Made by a program: the position numbers and the translations under genes. Positions 42,479-53,780 of a stretch of DNA of 64,000 bases are shown in pieces (position 1 is the stretch's first letter; each line of letters begins with the position of its first letter). The notes beneath the pieces are model-generated. The model searched no databases, was not told where the DNA came from, and saw only the letters and a program-made list of their open reading frames with translations. Origin of the DNA: Methanoregula boonei 6A8 (GTDB lineage: Archaea; Halobacteriota; Methanomicrobia; Methanomicrobiales; Methanospirillaceae); the NCBI RefSeq assembly GCF_000017625.1, contig NC_009712.1:1-64000 (forward strand), read 5' to 3'.

Positions 42479-43509
42479 CCATGGATCATGACTTTCACGT
42501 CTCCGCCGGTGCCATTGGCGACAACACCCACATTCATCCCCTGGAGGCCGATGAGGCACAGGGGGTTTCCCAGCTGATGCACGAAGCATACCGCGACACG
42601 TATCCTGAAAAATTCCTCTACAGTCCGTCAGATCTCCTGAACAAGACGGAAAACGGGGAACTGTTTTCCGCTGTGGCAACCGACCCGGAAGGGCGGGTGA
42701 TCGGACATGGGACACTGCGTGCTTATCCCGGTTTCCCGGAGATCGGGCTCCTTGGATCCCTTGTTGTCACACCGGCCTGCCGCAACCGCCATCTGGGGAG
42801 AGCCCTGGCGCGGTACCTGACAGCCTACGGTGAGAAGAGAGGTTTTTTTGCACTCACGGCAGGTGTCTTCCTGTCAAGCCCTCCCTCCCGGAAAACGTTT
42901 GGAGGACTGGGCTATACCCCGAGTGCCATTATACTTGGGGCATATCCTCAGGAGATATCGCTTGTGGGAATCGCAGAGCGCCTCAGCCAGCGTGAGAGCC
43001 TGGGTTTCTGCACCAAGCTGCGCTCTTCCGTGCAGTACGGGCCGCAGTATCTCCCGGAACGCTATCGGGAAATGGTAGATGAGCTCTGCCGGGGTCTTGG
43101 GATCCGGTATATCCCGGGTGCAGAGGAGGACTCCGGCCCGGGTCCAACGATCCTCGAGGAAGGCTTCAGTGATGAGAGCCGGGTCGGCCGGATCCTTGTA
43201 CGGGGCAGCGGGTACAATTTCCGCCAGGCTGTTGCACAGACCCTCTGGAATCTCCGGGCCCGGGGTGCGCAGAGTATTTGGATGCATCTTGATGCAGGTG
43301 ACCCCCGCACTCCTGCTGCAGCTATGGCAGCAGAAGATTCCGGCTTTGTCTTCTCCGGGATTCTTCCCGGGAAAAAAGGCCTGATCCTTCTCCACGAGTT
43401 CTCGCGGGAGAAGATCAGCTGCGATCAGATCCATCTGTCCGACCCGGCGGGATCGCGCCTCCTTGCCTACATAGGCTCGCAGAGAAAACCGGATCTCCAG
43501 AAACGCTGA
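42475..43509 (+). CDS. GNAT-family acetyltransferase
   Basis: 344 aa from ATG 42475 (overlaps the STAS stop; GGAGGTGC upstream). N-terminal GNAT domain to about residue 160: ACRNRHLGRALARYL is the acetyl-CoA binding motif and LLGSLVVTP the preceding strand. The C-terminal half (about 190-340) looks like a second, weakened GNAT-like domain, with TPAAAMAAEDSGFVFSGILPG. Substrate unknown. Its overlap with STAS copy 2 indicates a shared pathway. Confidence 0.85.
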   Translation: MTMDHDFHVSAGAIGDNTHIHPLEADEAQGVSQLMHEAYRDTYPEKFLYSPSDLLNKTENGELFSAVATDPEGRVIGHGTLRAYPGFPEIGLLGSLVVTPACRNRHLGRALARYLTAYGEKRGFFALTAGVFLSSPPSRKTFGGLGYTPSAIILGAYPQEISLVGIAERLSQRESLGFCTKLRSSVQYGPQYLPERYREMVDELCRGLGIRYIPGAEEDSGPGPTILEEGFSDESRVGRILVRGSGYNFRQAVAQTLWNLRARGAQSIWMHLDAGDPRTPAAAMAAEDSGFVFSGILPGKKGLILLHEFSREKISCDQIHLSDPAGSRLLAYIGSQRKPDLQKR

Positions 43510-43522
43510 AACCCGATTGGAT

Positions 43523-44047
43523 TTACATCCCATCCTTTTCACCCGCGAGACCGGCAAGATTCGTGAGCGTGGTGATGTTCCGCATCGTCCCGGTTTTCAA
43601 TAAAGGCGGCCATTTAAGTTTCGAGCGGCCCATGCCGTCAGGGTAGTAAACGTAGACTTCCCGTTTCCCGGCAGCAGCAATCTCCCGTCCCGGGATGACA
43701 AATTCTGCAAGAATATCCTTTCCAACAGGCACGGTAACGAGCATGACCCCCACTTGTGACGGAATTGCGTCCGGGAACGGGTTACTCCTGACGATTCCGT
43801 CAAGCTCCTCTGCGCTGCGGATGACAACCCGGATCTCCTTTCCGGTTGTTCCTGCCAGCACCTTTTCAAGCGCTGCCGCGAGTTCCTCTTCGGAGCGGTT
43901 GCTGGTAAAAAGAATATTTCCACTGTTAATATAGGTGCAGATTCCCGCGAGGCCGGCCCGCTCACCAATAACTGCCAACTCTTTTTTGGGAATAAGATTA
44001 TTCCCGCCAACATTGATACCACGGAGGAATGCAACAAAAGTGGTCAT
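43523..44047 (-). CDS. DUF1697 family protein
   Basis: 174 aa with the family start TTFVAFLRGINVGGNNLIPKK, SGNILFTSNRSEEEL and PDGMGRSKLKWP. Members (COG3797) are widespread, short and of unknown function, often called cytosolic stress proteins without proof. Convergent with the acetyltransferase, 13 bases apart. Confidence 0.9.
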   Translation of the reverse strand: MTTFVAFLRGINVGGNNLIPKKELAVIGERAGLAGICTYINSGNILFTSNRSEEELAAALEKVLAGTTGKEIRVVIRSAEELDGIVRSNPFPDAIPSQVGVMLVTVPVGKDILAEFVIPGREIAAAGKREVYVYYPDGMGRSKLKWPPLLKTGTMRNITTLTNLAGLAGEKDGM

Positions 44048-44078
44048 GGTTTTCCGCCACTAATTCTCGTTGTTGGTC

Positions 44079-44095
44079 CCGGTAGGATATACCGG
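44079..44095. repeat. CCGGTA/TACCGG inverted repeat
   Basis: CCGGTA (44079-44084) and TACCGG (44090-44095) with a 5-base loop, in the gap between DUF1697 and LEA14-like genes. A similar CCCGGT/ACCGGG hairpin occurs at 44598-44616. Confidence 0.4.
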
Positions 44096-44103
44096 TCTCC
44101 TGA

Positions 44104-44541
44104 TCACTCCTTTTTGTTCTGCCCGGTCACAATGTCGGCGATCTCGCCTATGCTTACAGACATGGTGCGGGAGAAGGGCACCGGTTTTGTAATCATCAGG
44201 AATTTTAGGACGGCTGTTCCCTTGATGGTCAGTTCAATTCCCCCGTGTGTGACAAAGGCAGCAAGTGCCCCGATAAGTGCAGCATTGTCCGAGCTGACCG
44301 GGACCCTGAGCACCGCGGATCCCCGTGCGGGAATCTTTGCGCCCCCGGTATTTCCTGTTGCGATCCGGTTGTCTGCCCCTCCATTCGGATAGATAACCGT
44401 GAACAGGCACTCCTGGAGATCAGCTCCCAGAGGATTGGGGTTCTCCACCCGGATCGCCACTTCAAGCCCGATGCTTGAGAGGGAAACGTTCCGGAGCGAT
44501 ACGCCTTCAAGGGTCACCACCGGATCGGACAGGACAGGCAT
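44104..44541 (-). CDS. LEA14-like (LEA type 2) protein
   Basis: 145 aa. A single WHy/LEA2 beta-sandwich: VTLEGVSLRNVSLSSIGLEVAIRVENPNPLG is the family hallmark, then KIPARGSAVLRVPVSS and ELTIKGTAVLKFLM. No signal peptide, so cytosolic. Such proteins occur widely in archaea and plants, linked to desiccation or stress. Divergent from the surface lipoprotein gene. Confidence 0.88.
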   Translation of the reverse strand: MPVLSDPVVTLEGVSLRNVSLSSIGLEVAIRVENPNPLGADLQECLFTVIYPNGGADNRIATGNTGGAKIPARGSAVLRVPVSSDNAALIGALAAFVTHGGIELTIKGTAVLKFLMITKPVPFSRTMSVSIGEIADIVTGQNKKE

Positions 44542-44597
44542 GAAAGGGATCTGTGGTGCGGGAGGGGATAATCCTGCCCGTGAGATTATGATCTGGT

Positions 44598-44616
44598 CCC
44601 GGTATGGTACACCGGG
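44598..44616. repeat. CCCGGT/ACCGGG inverted repeat
   Basis: Arms CCCGGT (44598-44603) and ACCGGG (44611-44616), 7-base spacer, inside the divergent gap. Resembles the element at 44079-44095 including the flanking GGT before the left arm. Confidence 0.4.
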
Positions 44617-44723
44617 AGGTTCAACTATTCCCTGCCCGGGTCCGGTATTTCACCGCTACCATCTGTCCAATATTATAGGTTCCCGGTGCTAACCATCACC
44701 GAAACCAACAAACCGTGATCACT

Positions 44724-46250
44724 ATGAACTACAGATTTTTCACGATCGCTTCCGTTATGCTGCTGCTTGCCGTTGTCATTCTTGCCGGATGCACCTCGAC
44801 AACGGGGGCAACGCAGGCTGGCGGAACCAGTACATCCTCCGGTAATCCAGGCCCCGGTGGAGGCAATGTGACCTCGATGCAGAACGGACCTCCATCAGGT
44901 ATGTCCTTTAACGGCACTGCGCCCGGTGGTGCAGGTCCGGGGGGTCAGCCCGGTCCCGGAGGCAACAGCACAACGATGGGTAATGCCCCATCAGGCAGTG
45001 CTCCATCAGGAGGCATGGGCGCCGGTGGATCCGGTGGGCCGGGCAGTAACTCCGGCGCATCCGCGTACACCTTTAATGGTACCTACACGTTGAATGGCGG
45101 GACAGCGACAAAGACCGGCCAGACATACACATCCGCCACCAAAGATGTGTCCGGGGTCTATGTCACCAACAGCGGTGTCCTCACCCTGATCAATCCGACA
45201 ATCACAACAAGCGGCGATTCATCATCCAACGATGCCAGCAGTTTCTATGGCCTTAATGCCGCGGTCCTGGTCAACCAGGGCAGCACCATGACAATTAAGG
45301 GTGGCACGATCGCATCGACCGGATCGGGTGCAAACGGCGTGATCTCTACAGGTACCGGCTCCTCGGCCACGCTTTCGGATGTCACCATCACGGCGTCCGG
45401 TGGCGGGGCACACGGGGTCATGGCAACTCTGGGAGGAAACATCACCCTTACTGATGTCAATATCGCGACCACAGGTGAAAGCGGAGCCCCTCTCGCCACT
45501 GATCGGGGCGGCGGCGTGATCACGGTTACCCGGGGAACATTTGAGAGCACCGGTCTGCGTTCACCGGGCATCTACTCGACCGGCATCATTTCGGTTAAGG
45601 ATGCAACCATTGACGCTGAACCCGGAGCAGCCGTCATTGAAGGATTTAATTCCATCAGCCTCGATAACACGTCCCTTAGCGGAGGGAGCAGCACGTCCGA
45701 TTGCGTGATGATCTACCAGAGCATGTCCGGCGATGCGTCTGAGGGTACCGGGACCTTTACAATGAACGGTGGCTCACTGACCGCGACCGGAGGGCCGCTC
45801 TTCTTTGTCACCAACACCCACGGAGTCGTCAACCTCAAAGGTGCAACGGTCACCACATCGGGATCGCTTATCCGGGCCGCAGCGTCCCAGTGGGGCACCA
45901 CCGGTGAGAACGGGGGCATCGTCACATTTTCCGCTGACGGCGAAACCCTAGCCGGGAACGTGACCGCCGACAGTATCAGCTCGATTGATGTCAACCTGGA
46001 AAACGGATCCACGCTGACCGGTGCGATCAACCCGGCAGCCCTGACACTCGATGCGACAAGCACGTGGACAGTTACCGGGGACTCGGTACTGACAAGTCTC
46101 TCAGATGCGGGCGGGATCTCCGGGACAAATATCACGAACATCAACGGGAACGGCCACATGGTGACCTATGATGCGAGCCTTGCCGCAAACAGTGCGCTTG
46201 ACGGGAAGACGTACACGCTTTCAGGTAGCGGAATGCTCAAGCCGGCATAA
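44724..46250 (+). CDS. Surface lipoprotein with low-complexity linker and beta-helix
   Basis: 508 aa from ATG 44724. A hydrophobic signal (about residues 5-22) ends in the lipobox LAGC, so it is lipid-anchored outside. Residues about 30-115 are a Gly/Pro/Ser/Asn-rich linker; residues about 115-500 are Thr/Ser/Gly/Val-rich with regularly spaced short strands (TITTSGDSSSND, TIASTGSGANG, TITASGGGAHG), typical of a parallel right-handed beta-helix. Large extracellular adhesin-like or carbohydrate-binding protein. A TATTATAGG box lies near 44671. Confidence 0.82.
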   Translation: MNYRFFTIASVMLLLAVVILAGCTSTTGATQAGGTSTSSGNPGPGGGNVTSMQNGPPSGMSFNGTAPGGAGPGGQPGPGGNSTTMGNAPSGSAPSGGMGAGGSGGPGSNSGASAYTFNGTYTLNGGTATKTGQTYTSATKDVSGVYVTNSGVLTLINPTITTSGDSSSNDASSFYGLNAAVLVNQGSTMTIKGGTIASTGSGANGVISTGTGSSATLSDVTITASGGGAHGVMATLGGNITLTDVNIATTGESGAPLATDRGGGVITVTRGTFESTGLRSPGIYSTGIISVKDATIDAEPGAAVIEGFNSISLDNTSLSGGSSTSDCVMIYQSMSGDASEGTGTFTMNGGSLTATGGPLFFVTNTHGVVNLKGATVTTSGSLIRAAASQWGTTGENGGIVTFSADGETLAGNVTADSISSIDVNLENGSTLTGAINPAALTLDATSTWTVTGDSVLTSLSDAGGISGTNITNINGNGHMVTYDASLAANSALDGKTYTLSGSGMLKPA

Positions 46251-46376
46251 AATAAAAAACTCTAAACTTTTTTTGCAAGATCAGTCGAGGGGCTTACCGG
46301 TGAAAATAAGACCTGATCTCTCATAAAAAGTTTTAAAAAACAGAAAAAAATCTGAAATCTGAAAAAAAGAGCAGAT

Positions 46377-46769
46377 CTAATTCTTTGCGAGTTTCAGGAT
46401 CCGGATCGCAAGGTGTGCCGCGTTATCCCCGTTATCAACACCCACGCAAGCTACTGGCACACCTTTGGGCATCTGGACGATCGAGAGCAGGGCATCAAGG
46501 CCGTTCAAGGTCCCGCTGACCGGAACCCCAATCACCGGCTTGTCGGTCTTTGAAGCGATGACCCCCGGCAGCGCGGCCGAGAGGCCGGCTATAGCGATAT
46601 AGATCCCGCTCGGGCAATTTTTGATATAGGCATCCAGTTTGTCCGGGTCCCGGTGGGCAGAGATGACCTGGTAGTCCCAGGTGATCTTGTGCTCGTCAAG
46701 AATCTTCTTTGCCTTGTCGGCAATTGCGGCATCGGATGCAGATCCGCAGATGATACTTACGTCTGCCAT
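46377..46769 (-). CDS. purE: PurE, N5-CAIR mutase/AIR carboxylase
   Basis: 130 aa, a short archaeal Pur[35 protein letters not shown] (the substrate loop, with HRDP rather than the commoner HRTP) and [15 protein letters not shown] are present. Acts in de novo purine synthesis. Isolated from the other pur genes here except purA. Divergent from the aminotransferase operon; a T-run near 46268-46274 follows the converging lipoprotein gene. Confidence 0.92.
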   Translation of the reverse strand: MADVSIICGSASDAAIADKAKKILDEHKITWDYQVISAHRDPDKLDAYIKNCPSGIYIAIAGLSAALPGVIASKTDKPVIGVPVSGTLNGLDALLSIVQMPKGVPVACVGVDNGDNAAHLAIRILKLAKN

Positions 46770-46825
46770 ATTAAGCCATCCAAACTTATATCCCGTCTAT
46801 ATAAATATACTATTGGCAGATCCAC

Positions 46826-48414
<1,589 letters not shown>

Positions 48415-48458
48415 GGACCATTGACAGGTTTATGAACATTAAAACGAGATGATCAGGT

Positions 48459-48878
48459 ATGTGCGATACCAAGCCGATAAAACTGGGATTCGTGGTCGCG
48501 GAGTTTAACCGTGACATCACCTACATGATGGAGATCGAAGCACGGGAGCATGCAGCGTTTTTGGGCGCTGAAGTAACCGAGTGTCTGTACGTGCCGGGTG
48601 CCTTTGACATGCCCCTTGCAATCAAGAAGATGCTTGCCGCAGGAAAAGTCGATGCAGTCGTCACCGTCGGCTGCGTGATCGAGGGAGCAACCCAGCATGA
48701 CGAGATTGTCGTGCAACACGCGGCCCGCAAAATTATAGACCTCTCCCTGGAGTTCGGGAAGCCGGTCACGCTTGGCATCTCCGGGCCCGGCATGAGCCGT
48801 CTCGAAGCAAACGAGAGGATTGATTATGCAAAGCGCGCTGTTGAATCTGCAGTAAAGCTTGTCAAAAGATTGCAATGA
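48459..48878 (+). CDS. ribH: 6,7-dimethyl-8-ribityllumazine synthase
   Basis: 139 aa. Condenses the ribitylaminouracil with dihydroxybutanone phosphate. Motifs: [52 protein letters not shown] (catalytic histidine) and [13 protein letters not shown]. Same ribitylaminouracil also feeds CofH. Its stop overlaps the next ATG. Confidence 0.96.
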   Translation: MCDTKPIKLGFVVAEFNRDITYMMEIEAREHAAFLGAEVTECLYVPGAFDMPLAIKKMLAAGKVDAVVTVGCVIEGATQHDEIVVQHAARKIIDLSLEFGKPVTLGISGPGMSRLEANERIDYAKRAVESAVKLVKRLQ

Positions 48879-50014
48879 AGCAGCTCTCGGAGAAGGTCGC
48901 GGCGATTGCCCCCTCCGCGACGATTGAGATCTCCAACAAGGCAAAGAAGATGCAGAGGGAGGGCATCGATGTCATCAGCCTCTCGATCGGTGAGCCCGAT
49001 TTCGATACTCCAAAACACATCACGGACGCCTGCATCGACGCCCTCAAAAGGGGCGAAACGCATTATGCGCCAAGCGACGGCATCCCCGAACTGCTTTCTG
49101 CGATCAGCGAAAAGATCGCAAAAGAGAACCGGTTTGCCTGTGCGCCCGACCAGGTGATTGTCACCTGCGGCGCCAAGGACGCCATCTACGAAGGGATGGA
49201 AGCGGTGTTGAACCCCGGCGACGAAGTCCTGCTCCTCACGCCGGCCTGGGTCTCGTACGAGCCCTGCGTCCAGATGGCCGGTGGGAAGATCGTCAAGCAT
49301 GCGGTCAACCAGGAGTCCTTCCAGCTCGACGATTCTCTTCTTGAAAAGGTCAATAAAAAGACCAAAATGATCGTGGTAAACTCGCCCTCGAACCCATCAG
49401 GTGCGGTGTTTGACAAGAAATCCATGAAACTTGCGGCCGATCTCTGCGAGGATCACGATCTCTATGCGATGTCTGATGAGATCTATGAGAAGCTGATCTA
49501 TGGGAAAGAACACATCTCGCTTGCATCCCTTGGTGACATGGCGCAGAGGACGATCACGATTAACGGCTTCTCCAAGGCCTACGCAATGACCGGCTGGCGG
49601 CTCGGGTACGCGATCGCCCCAAAACCGATCATAAAAGCGATGTCCAAGGTGCAGCAGCACTCGGTCTCTCAGGCAACAACCTTTTCGATGTGGGGTGCGG
49701 TTGCGGCGCTCAAAGGTGACCAGCGCTGTGTCGAAGAGATGCGCACCGAGTTCGATAAGCGGCGCCAGTATATCATCAAGGAATTGGGACATATGGGCTA
49801 CATCTGTGCTCCGGCCGACGGCGCTTTCTACGCGTTTATAAAGGTAGCCGGTGACGATATGAAGATCGCAACAGACTGGCTCGAAAAGGCGCACGTGGCA
49901 GCAACCCCGGGCAGCTCGTTTGATGCGCCCGGCTGGATCCGGCTCTCGTATGCGGCATCGCTGGACCGGCTCAAAGAGGCAATGGGCCGGATCAAAAAGT
50001 TTGGCGGGAACTAG
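48875..50014 (+). CDS. Class I aspartate-type aminotransferase
   Basis: 379 aa, starting ATG 48875 with ATGA overlap. [10 protein letters not shown] (38-47), PSNPSGAVF (171-179), SDEIYEKL and the Schiff-base lysine K234 in [16 protein letters not shown]. Paralogue of the gene at 2146-3303, with the lysine at the same number. Being co-transcribed with riboflavin genes is unusual. Ends before a T-rich run at about 50033-50043. Confidence 0.93.
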   Translation: MKQLSEKVAAIAPSATIEISNKAKKMQREGIDVISLSIGEPDFDTPKHITDACIDALKRGETHYAPSDGIPELLSAISEKIAKENRFACAPDQVIVTCGAKDAIYEGMEAVLNPGDEVLLLTPAWVSYEPCVQMAGGKIVKHAVNQESFQLDDSLLEKVNKKTKMIVVNSPSNPSGAVFDKKSMKLAADLCEDHDLYAMSDEIYEKLIYGKEHISLASLGDMAQRTITINGFSKAYAMTGWRLGYAIAPKPIIKAMSKVQQHSVSQATTFSMWGAVAALKGDQRCVEEMRTEFDKRRQYIIKELGHMGYICAPADGAFYAFIKVAGDDMKIATDWLEKAHVAATPGSSFDAPGWIRLSYAASLDRLKEAMGRIKKFGGN

Positions 50015-50210
50015 GATCCCGGCCAGCTGAAATATTTTTTTTTATTCGGTAGCATTCGGGTAATTTTTCCCGTTTTCAAAACTATTTTCGGACATTTCTT
50101 AATAAAGAAAAATTCCGTACTGTTTTACCAGAAACAGCTCCTTTCATGCCAACTCCGCCCTCTTCGACAGGTAGATTAACTGATCACGTAAAACTTACCT
50201 CAGAGTGCGC

Positions 50211-51647
50211 ATGGACACGAAGCAGAAGATCATCATCGCCATTCTCATGCTCGGCACACTCATGGGATCGCTTGACTCGACCATCGTCATCCTTGCCTTT
50301 CCCACCATCTCTGATTCGCTTCATGCCGAATTTGTCACTACGCTCTGGATCATCCTGATCTATCTGCTGGTCGTAGCGATTTGTACCACCCAGCTTGGGC
50401 GGATCGGAGACATCTATGGCAGGAGCCGGATGTTCAATGCCGGTTTTGGCATTTTCACGGTCGGATCGCTTTTCTGCGGCCTCTCGCCGGGCATCTCATG
50501 GCTGATTGCCTCCCGGGGTGTTCAGGCTGTCGGGGGTGCGCTGATGCAGGCAAACAGCGGGGCGATTGTCGCAGATACGTTTCCGCCCAATGTCCGGGGG
50601 ACGGCTTTCGGATACATCTCCCTTGGCTGGACGAGCGGAGCGATGCTGGGGATCGTGCTGGGTGGCATCATCACGACCTTTGTCGGGTGGGAGTACATCT
50701 TTTTTGTCAACATCCCTATCGGCATCATTGCAACAATCCTCGGATTCCGCTACCTGACCGACAACTCCCGTGTCCATGCAGAACTGGATCTTGTGGGCAT
50801 GCTGCTCCTTGGTGCAGCGCTCACCTTCATCTCCTATGCCGGGGTGGATTTTGCAACTGAGGGCACCGCGTTTGCCAACATAGCCTCGTTGTGTATCGGC
50901 TTTGTCATCCTCCTTCTCTTTATCGTCTTCGAACGGCGGACTTCACATCCCATCATCGATTTTTCCGCACTGCGCAACCGGATTCTCCGGTATTCCATCA
51001 TGGCAACGTTCTTTTTAAGCCTCGGGTACCTCTCCGTAGTCTTTTTGATCACCATGTATCTGCAGGGCATCCGTGCCTTATCCCCGCTGGATGCAGCGCT
51101 CCTTCTCACGCCGGGGTATGTGGTGGGAAGCCTGCTCTCCCCTCGCATGGGCAGGCTCTCCGACAAGTACGGGGCCCGGGTACTTGCGACCGCCGGTACC
51201 GCTGTGCTGATTGTCGCCACGCTCATCTACCTGGTATGCGGGATTGATACCCCGCTCTGGGAAGTACTGGTGGCATCCGGCGTATCCGGTCTTGGCACTG
51301 CGATGTTTTTCCCGTCCAACAACAGTGCGGTCATGGCAAATGCCCCCCAAGGATCCTATGGCGGGATCTCGGGCATCCTGCGGACCATGCAGAATATCGG
51401 AATCCTGGGAAGTTTTGTGATCGCCATCACGGTCTCAGCTGCATCCATCCCCCGGGACGTGGCATTCGAGGTCTTTATCGGTACCACAAACCTTGTTGGC
51501 GGGGTTTCCGAGGCATTCATCAAGGGGATTGATGCCGCTTTATGGGTCTCGATCATGCTCATTGGTATTGCCGGGGCATTATCCTGGATGCGGGGCCGCG
51601 AGACCCGGGGATCGGCGCCTAGGCCGGAGGAGAAGCAGGATACCTGA
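50211..51647 (+). CDS. MFS transporter, DHA2 (14-helix) family
   Basis: 478 aa from ATG 50211 (GTG 50205 possible). About 14 hydrophobic helices. DHA2 signatures are GSLDSTIVILAFPTI in helix 1, the loop motif LGRIGDIYGRSRMF and GGALMQANSGAIVADTF. Probably a proton-coupled drug or metabolite exporter. A TATA-like TTAATAAAG lies at about 50099-50107, so the leader would be about 80 nt. Confidence 0.92.
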   Translation: MDTKQKIIIAILMLGTLMGSLDSTIVILAFPTISDSLHAEFVTTLWIILIYLLVVAICTTQLGRIGDIYGRSRMFNAGFGIFTVGSLFCGLSPGISWLIASRGVQAVGGALMQANSGAIVADTFPPNVRGTAFGYISLGWTSGAMLGIVLGGIITTFVGWEYIFFVNIPIGIIATILGFRYLTDNSRVHAELDLVGMLLLGAALTFISYAGVDFATEGTAFANIASLCIGFVILLLFIVFERRTSHPIIDFSALRNRILRYSIMATFFLSLGYLSVVFLITMYLQGIRALSPLDAALLLTPGYVVGSLLSPRMGRLSDKYGARVLATAGTAVLIVATLIYLVCGIDTPLWEVLVASGVSGLGTAMFFPSNNSAVMANAPQGSYGGISGILRTMQNIGILGSFVIAITVSAASIPRDVAFEVFIGTTNLVGGVSEAFIKGIDAALWVSIMLIGIAGALSWMRGRETRGSAPRPEEKQDT

Positions 51648-51668
51648 AGAACAGAGATTTTTTCGATT

Positions 51669-52532
51669 TTAGCTCTTCTTTTTCCACCGGATTTTTGCAA
51701 ATGTTGACGTGCCGGAGATAACAACGTCATTTCCCTCAGTGCGGGCAAGTCCCGAGAGATAATTTTCCAGCACCCGTTCCTGTGCCGGTGTAGTCACCCC
51801 AAACCGTTTTTTGAAAAACGCTGACATCTCCTCCCGGAAAGAAAACCGGTACTCCTTGTCCAGCGGGAGCATATTGACGTCCGCATAGATTCCCTCTTGG
51901 TACAGCACGTTCCAGAGGCAGTCTGCTTTTGGCCCGGAATAATAGGGCCTCCCGTGGAGTGGGATCATGAGGTCGGCATACATCCGCTCCCAGAAGGGGA
52001 GGTCCACGAACCAGTAGAGACAGATCTCGCCGCGTGAGACCGCATCCATCTTCCGGATCGCTTCCCGTATATCATGCATGGTAAGCGAAAGGGAAGCGAT
52101 TACGAGATCGTACGGGCCTTCGATATCCCGGGTGGGATCAACCTCTTCCCAGGTCTTCCGGACACAGGTAATGTTGTTGATCCCCTCTTTTCCGGCTCGC
52201 TCCTCAAGCGCGATAATCATTCCCGCCCCGGGTTCCACCGCGGTGATCTCCTTTACCTTAGGAGCGAGCGGGATTGCGAGTGTGCCCGGCCCGGCGCCGA
52301 TATCCAGTACCCGGGTTGAGGAATTGACTACAAGATCGTCCAGGGTCATTCGGATACGCGTTTCAAATTCCCCAACGGACTGGGCCGCGTACCGGGTTGC
52401 ATTCTCTTTTTTGTCCCAGTCGTGCGAGGTATCCAGAGCGATCCTTGCAGTTTCGTGCTGATCCTGCCGGGCCTTCCATACCTCGTTCCAGTCAATATCG
52501 CCATACTCGCAACTGAGGGCAGGTTCTGCCAT
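51669..52532 (-). CDS. SAM-dependent methyltransferase
   Basis: 287 aa, class I Rossmann methyltransferase. Motif I VLDIGAGPGTLAIPLA (about 95-110), motif II EPGAG, and the post-I DLVIASLSLTMHDI (about 165-178). An N-terminal 60-residue helical region precedes, and the C-terminal 90 residues are variable with FKKRFGVTTPAQER. Substrate unknown. Convergent with the MFS gene. Confidence 0.88.
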   Translation of the reverse strand: MAEPALSCEYGDIDWNEVWKARQDQHETARIALDTSHDWDKKENATRYAAQSVGEFETRIRMTLDDLVVNSSTRVLDIGAGPGTLAIPLAPKVKEITAVEPGAGMIIALEERAGKEGINNITCVRKTWEEVDPTRDIEGPYDLVIASLSLTMHDIREAIRKMDAVSRGEICLYWFVDLPFWERMYADLMIPLHGRPYYSGPKADCLWNVLYQEGIYADVNMLPLDKEYRFSFREEMSAFFKKRFGVTTPAQERVLENYLSGLARTEGNDVVISGTSTFAKIRWKKKS

Positions 52533-52586
52533 AAATACAAAGGGTACACCCTGCCGGTATTAGAAGTACGCACCGCAAAAAGAGGG

Positions 52587-53780
52587 CTATTCATGCCTCA
52601 GTGCATCGATCGGGTTGAGGTTTGCCGCCTGCCATGCCGGGTACAGGCCGCAGAGAATGCAGATGATGATCCCAAAGCCAACTCCCTCCACCACGGAGAA
52701 CACCGTGGGGAGCGTGAAGAGATACTGGGTGGTCTTGAGCATCAGCGCACTGATGGCATATCCCCCAAGAAGGCTGAGCGCCCCGCCGATCAGGCTGCCG
52801 GTCACACCAATGATTGCCGCCTCGTAGATGAACATGCTCATCACCTCCCGTTTCTGGGTGCCGATACTACGCATAATCCCGATCTCCTTGATCCGCTCGT
52901 TTACCGACATCATCATGATATTGAAGATGGAGACCCCGGCCACAAGCATGGAGATGCCGCCGATGGCCGTGACAAAGGTGGTCACCATGCCAAAGGTATC
53001 CATGATGGTGGCAAGCGTTGCCTTACTGTCGATCACGGTCACTGACTTCTCCCTTGTATTCCGGTTAAGCTGGTTTTCGATCGTGGTCTTGACATCCGCA
53101 GTATCTCCGTTGGCGACCTTCACGACCACTTCGTTGTATTGGTACTGATCGTTGTACGTGCTCTCGAACCAGTCCTGCGTTACCACAATGGAGTTATCGG
53201 TACTGATATCAAAGCTCATGCCCCGCTCCTTGATTATGCCGGTGACCCGGAGCGTGCCGTACTGGCCATCATTCCCGACGGAAATTCGGGAACCGACCTT
53301 GACATTATGATCCGTTGCAAAGGTTGCCCCCACAAGGCATCCCGAGTTCCCGTTGCTGTAATCGCCAGCGGTGAGATCAGGAAGAAGATCTTTTGTCTGG
53401 TCGGGCGGGAGCCCGTAGATGGTAGCAACGATATCATCGCTTCCGACACCCATCGTCATATATTCGGAAGTTGAATGGACGGGAATTGCTATATTCGGGG
53501 CAACTGCCCGTTTGATCTGCTGGTATTCCTGTTCGGTCAGCATCAGGTTTGCCGAACTTGCACCTCCGCCAAAACCACTTCCTCCTGCATAGGGCATCAC
53601 GATCACGCTGTCCCCAACTGAAGAGAGGCTCGAAGATACCGCTTGTACTATACTGTTCCCGAGGATTCCCATGGACGCAATCGCGACGACCCCGATGATG
53701 ATCCCGAGCATGGCAAGGCTCGACCGGAGCATGTGGATCCGGATATTCCTTTTCGAGATCTCCCAGAAGATGGTGCTCAC
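52587..53780 (-). CDS. MacB-type ABC transporter permease
   Basis: 397 aa. One N-terminal helix (about 20-40), a large extracytoplasmic MacB-type domain (about 60-260, with SEYMTMGVGSDDI), and three C-terminal helices with the FtsX fold and NIMMMSVNERIKEIGIMRSIG. GTG start (53778-53780) overlaps the ATPase stop. Part of the Yip1/COG1361/ABC operon. Likely mechanotransmission-type, acting on extracytoplasmic substrates. Confidence 0.92.
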   Translation of the reverse strand: MSTIFWEISKRNIRIHMLRSSLAMLGIIIGVVAIASMGILGNSIVQAVSSSLSSVGDSVIVMPYAGGSGFGGGASSANLMLTEQEYQQIKRAVAPNIAIPVHSTSEYMTMGVGSDDIVATIYGLPPDQTKDLLPDLTAGDYSNGNSGCLVGATFATDHNVKVGSRISVGNDGQYGTLRVTGIIKERGMSFDISTDNSIVVTQDWFESTYNDQYQYNEVVVKVANGDTADVKTTIENQLNRNTREKSVTVIDSKATLATIMDTFGMVTTFVTAIGGISMLVAGVSIFNIMMMSVNERIKEIGIMRSIGTQKREVMSMFIYEAAIIGVTGSLIGGALSLLGGYAISALMLKTTQYLFTLPTVFSVVEGVGFGIIICILCGLYPAWQAANLNPIDALRHE

